A program made the position numbers and the translations under genes. Positions 6,268 through 7,716 of a DNA stretch of 7,716 nucleotides are shown one piece after another. Within the stretch, counting starts at the first letter, position 1. Each line of letters begins with the position of its first letter. This DNA is from Chlamydiota bacterium (GTDB taxonomy: Bacteria; Chlamydiota; Chlamydiia; Chlamydiales; JAJFMB01): assembly GCA_021772355.1 (NCBI GenBank), contig JAJFMB010000273.1, positions 1 through 7,716 on the forward strand, given 5' to 3'. The notes beneath the pieces are model-generated. The model was given only the letters and a program-made list of their open reading frames with translations. It was not told the DNA's origin and did not search any database.

Positions 6268-6351
6268 GTACAGGTGAAAGACAGTCTAACGAAAACCTCA
6301 ATAAAAAATAAAGAAGAAAAAGGTTACAATCTAAAACAGAGGATTTTTTAT
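6268..6351. promoter_or_regulatory. Divergent intergenic region between tRNA-Val and the transporter gene
   Basis: These 84 bases separate the 5' end of the tRNA (minus strand) from the transporter start (plus strand). They must hold the nearest promoter for the tRNA and, by inference, for the translation block. A possible minus-strand -10 is TAGACT (6283-6288), and a possible plus-strand -10 is TACAAT (6325-6330). Neither has a convincing -35. The stretch is A-rich on the plus strand (6301-6320). The existence of promoters here follows from the divergent layout; the exact boxes are guesses. Confidence 0.4.
6338..6343 (+). promoter_or_regulatory. Ribosome binding site selecting the transporter start
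   Basis: AGAGGA lies eight bases before the ATG at 6352. It favours this ATG over the in-frame GTG at 6274, which is seven bases from the tRNA 5' end and would add a hydrophilic, lysine-rich leader of 26 residues not expected in this family. Confidence 0.65.
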
Positions 6352-7314
6352 ATGCGCGAGTGGTGGTTTGTCATCATACTATTTCTTTTGCCTTTTGTGG
6401 CTTGGGTCTCTCCTGAAAGTGGAGCCTATGATGGAACACTTCACAGCAAGCAGCTGAATCAGGTCTTTATAGCGATCATTTTTTTTATTAGCGGCCTAAC
6501 CTTCCGATTAGAAGAGATAAGTCGCGCAGCATCTAAGTTTAAAGTTAATAGTGCCATTTTTCTTTTTTGTTTTGGATTTATCCCTTTAGTGACTACGTTG
6601 AGTGTTTCTTTTTTCGGTTTTAGTGACTCTTTGAGCGCAGGCATTATCATAACGTCATGCCTTCCTATTTCTGCTGCTTCCTGTGTTAGTCTGACCTCTA
6701 TGACAAGAGGGGATCGTGCGGTTGCTTTTTTTAGCGCCACAGCAACGAATATAGTGGGAGCGTTCTTGGTGCCGGTGCTTTTAGGGTATTTACTAAAGGG
6801 GTCCTCCATTTCTGTCGATCAGTGGAGTATTATTCTTACTTTCAGTACGCTTGTCATTCTTCCTATGTTTTTTGGAAAGCTATGTAGTTATTTGTTTTCT
6901 GAAAAAGTGCTTTTGCTCCCTCTTTTTCGCATCAGTGAAATTTTGCTTCTTTTCATTATATATACTGCATTCTGTAATAGCTTTTTGCACATCAACGCAT
7001 TGAATATTGCGGGAAAGACAATACTTGCGCTGTGTTTTGTGTTAACGGTATTGCATGTGTTATTTATTGTGTGCACTTATCTGATGACAAGTGTCTTACG
7101 TTTCAATAATAAGGAAATGAAGGCAGCTCTTTTTACGGCACCACAAAAAACAGTGGCAATTGGAATCCCGATCAACATTGCTCTCATTCAGATGTCGCCG
7201 GAATTAACCATGGCAGACTTCCCTTCTTTGACCCTGCCTCTTCTCATCTATTATAATGTACAATGGATCGCAGCGGGTGTAATGCTTTTGGTATTAAGGT
7301 CTTACAAAAATTAA
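6352..7314 (+). CDS. SLC10A7/YfeH-type bile acid:sodium symporter-family transporter
   Basis: This integral inner-membrane protein of 320 aa has about ten hydrophobic segments, roughly residues 4-19, 36-50, 66-86, 93-112, 129-147, 158-180, 188-209, 222-245, 262-280 and 292-315. It resembles the SBF-like (SLC10A7/YfeH) branch of the BASS superfamily by length and by two polar, helix-breaking stretches. These are LPISAASCVSLTSMTRGD with the SATATNIVGAFLVP that follows (104-141), and APQKTVAIGIPI (263-274). These segments usually form the crossed helices that bind substrate and sodium. Bacterial members are poorly characterised; the vertebrate homologue influences calcium entry and glycosylation, so the substrate here is unknown. 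The start at 6352 is chosen for its ribosome binding site. The gene is divergent from tRNA-Val, and its stop interlocks with that of the convergent dimethylformamidase-like gene. Confidence 0.85.
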   Translation: MREWWFVIILFLLPFVAWVSPESGAYDGTLHSKQLNQVFIAIIFFISGLTFRLEEISRAASKFKVNSAIFLFCFGFIPLVTTLSVSFFGFSDSLSAGIIITSCLPISAASCVSLTSMTRGDRAVAFFSATATNIVGAFLVPVLLGYLLKGSSISVDQWSIILTFSTLVILPMFFGKLCSYLFSEKVLLLPLFRISEILLLFIIYTAFCNSFLHINALNIAGKTILALCFVLTVLHVLFIVCTYLMTSVLRFNNKEMKAALFTAPQKTVAIGIPINIALIQMSPELTMADFPSLTLPLLIYYNVQWIAAGVMLLVLRSYKN

Positions 7315-7716
7315 CATCCTAGTTGCTGAGGGGGATTCTCTTCATTAAAGAAGCTTTTTTCCTCTACATGATTTTGAGGATATATAAATGGTTCAGGGGA
7401 TGAAAATCGTTTTAGAACGTTGAAAGTAATTTGTGATATGTTGTTTTCGTATTGATTGTGGCTTAAGGCGCCAGACCAACTAATGGATCCAGTACTAAAC
7501 ACAGCCCCTCCTGAAGGGGTTTCAAAAAAAGTTAAGTCCGCTCTAACAAGAGAGTTTTGTTCACCATCTACTCCTAAATAGTTGTTAAAGATATCTTCTA
7601 CTGCAACAACATGTGCAGCTGAATGGCTTTCGGAGGAAGCCACAACTAGGGCATGGCGTGGTGATCCCAAATGGGGGTCATAGCGATCTATTTCCATTCC
7701 AGCTGCACCACCTCCT
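7311..7716 (-). CDS. N,N-dimethylformamidase large (beta) subunit-like protein, C-terminal part
   Basis: Only the last 134 residues are in the window; the frame stays open through the right edge (…GGAAG before MEIDRYDPHLGSP), so the gene continues beyond it. The segment matches the C-terminal domain of the N,N-dimethylformamidase large subunit family. Diagnostic stretches are GMEIDRYDPHLGSPRHALVV, ASSESHSAAH, LVRADLTFFETPSGGAVFS, TGSISWSGALSHN and NNISQITFNVLKRF. Characterised members hydrolyse dimethylformamide to dimethylamine and formate using a mononuclear iron site. That site lies in the upstream part of the protein, so catalytic competence cannot be judged here. After KRF there is an extra hydrophilic tail of about 30 residues (EEKSFFNEENPPQQLGC). 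The true substrate in this organism is unknown; many family members are only annotated by similarity. The stop overlaps the transporter stop by four bases. Confidence 0.83.
   Translation of the reverse strand, partial: GGGAAGMEIDRYDPHLGSPRHALVVASSESHSAAHVVAVEDIFNNYLGVDGEQNSLVRADLTFFETPSGGAVFSTGSISWSGALSHNQYENNISQITFNVLKRFSSPEPFIYPQNHVEEKSFFNEENPPQQLGC

Noticed and set aside
6274..6351. GTG at 6274 as the transporter start
   Set aside because: It adds a 26-residue lysine-rich leader not typical of the family and lies beside the tRNA 5' end. The ATG at 6352 has an AGAGGA eight bases upstream and leads directly into a membrane segment.
6459..6809. 116-codon minus-strand open frame within the transporter gene
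   Set aside because: It is antisense to an evident membrane protein and has no recognisable similarity.
1..7716. CRISPR array, insertion sequence or prophage
   Set aside because: No spaced direct repeats, transposase motifs, terminal inverted repeats or phage genes are visible; the window is filled with housekeeping-type genes.

Overview
The window looks like a chromosomal segment from a chlamydia-like bacterium (order Chlamydiales, probably an environmental or Parachlamydiales-type lineage). The main evidence is the ribosomal protein sequences. L35 (start MPKMK, end YKRLMCV) and L20 (with AFNYIHRKQKK and a QFAAVATCAKEAL tail) closely resemble the Chlamydia proteins as I remember them. pheS also stands at the end of infC-rpmI-rplT without pheT, as in Chlamydia. 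By eye the base composition is moderate, roughly low to mid 40s % G+C. Waddlia or a relative would fit, but the genus is a guess.

Layout. Positions 1-544 (+) hold the 3' part of an unrecognised, helical, charged protein. Positions 618-6267 (-) form one tightly packed block, read right to left: tRNA-Val(GAC), a threonyl-tRNA synthetase-like protein, infC (IF3), rpmI (L35), rplT (L20), pheS, an RluA-family pseudouridine synthase, and a WaaC-like heptosyltransferase. Gaps between the protein genes are 4-19 nt or small overlaps, so cotranscription is likely. Positions 6352-7314 (+) encode an SLC10A7/YfeH-type membrane transporter, divergent from the tRNA. Positions 7311-7716 (-) hold the C-terminal end of an N,N-dimethylformamidase large-subunit-like protein that runs off the right edge. 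No gene-free stretch exceeds 300 bases.

How the genes work together. The core block makes translation parts: a tRNA, an initiation factor, two 50S proteins, the PheRS alpha chain and an RNA-modifying enzyme. A lipopolysaccharide-core-type glycosyltransferase is attached at its end.

The most notable item is the protein in the slot where many bacteria carry thrS (thrS-infC-rpmI-rplT-pheS). It is colinear with ThrRS from the editing domain to the anticodon-binding domain. It has lost the TGS domain, both HxxxH editing histidines, the motif 2 arginine and at least one zinc ligand, yet the frame stays open for 492 codons. It looks like a retained, catalytically inactive ThrRS paralogue. Its most plausible ATG lies only 5 nt past the 3' end of the tRNA-Val gene, so tRNA 3' processing would leave an almost leaderless mRNA.
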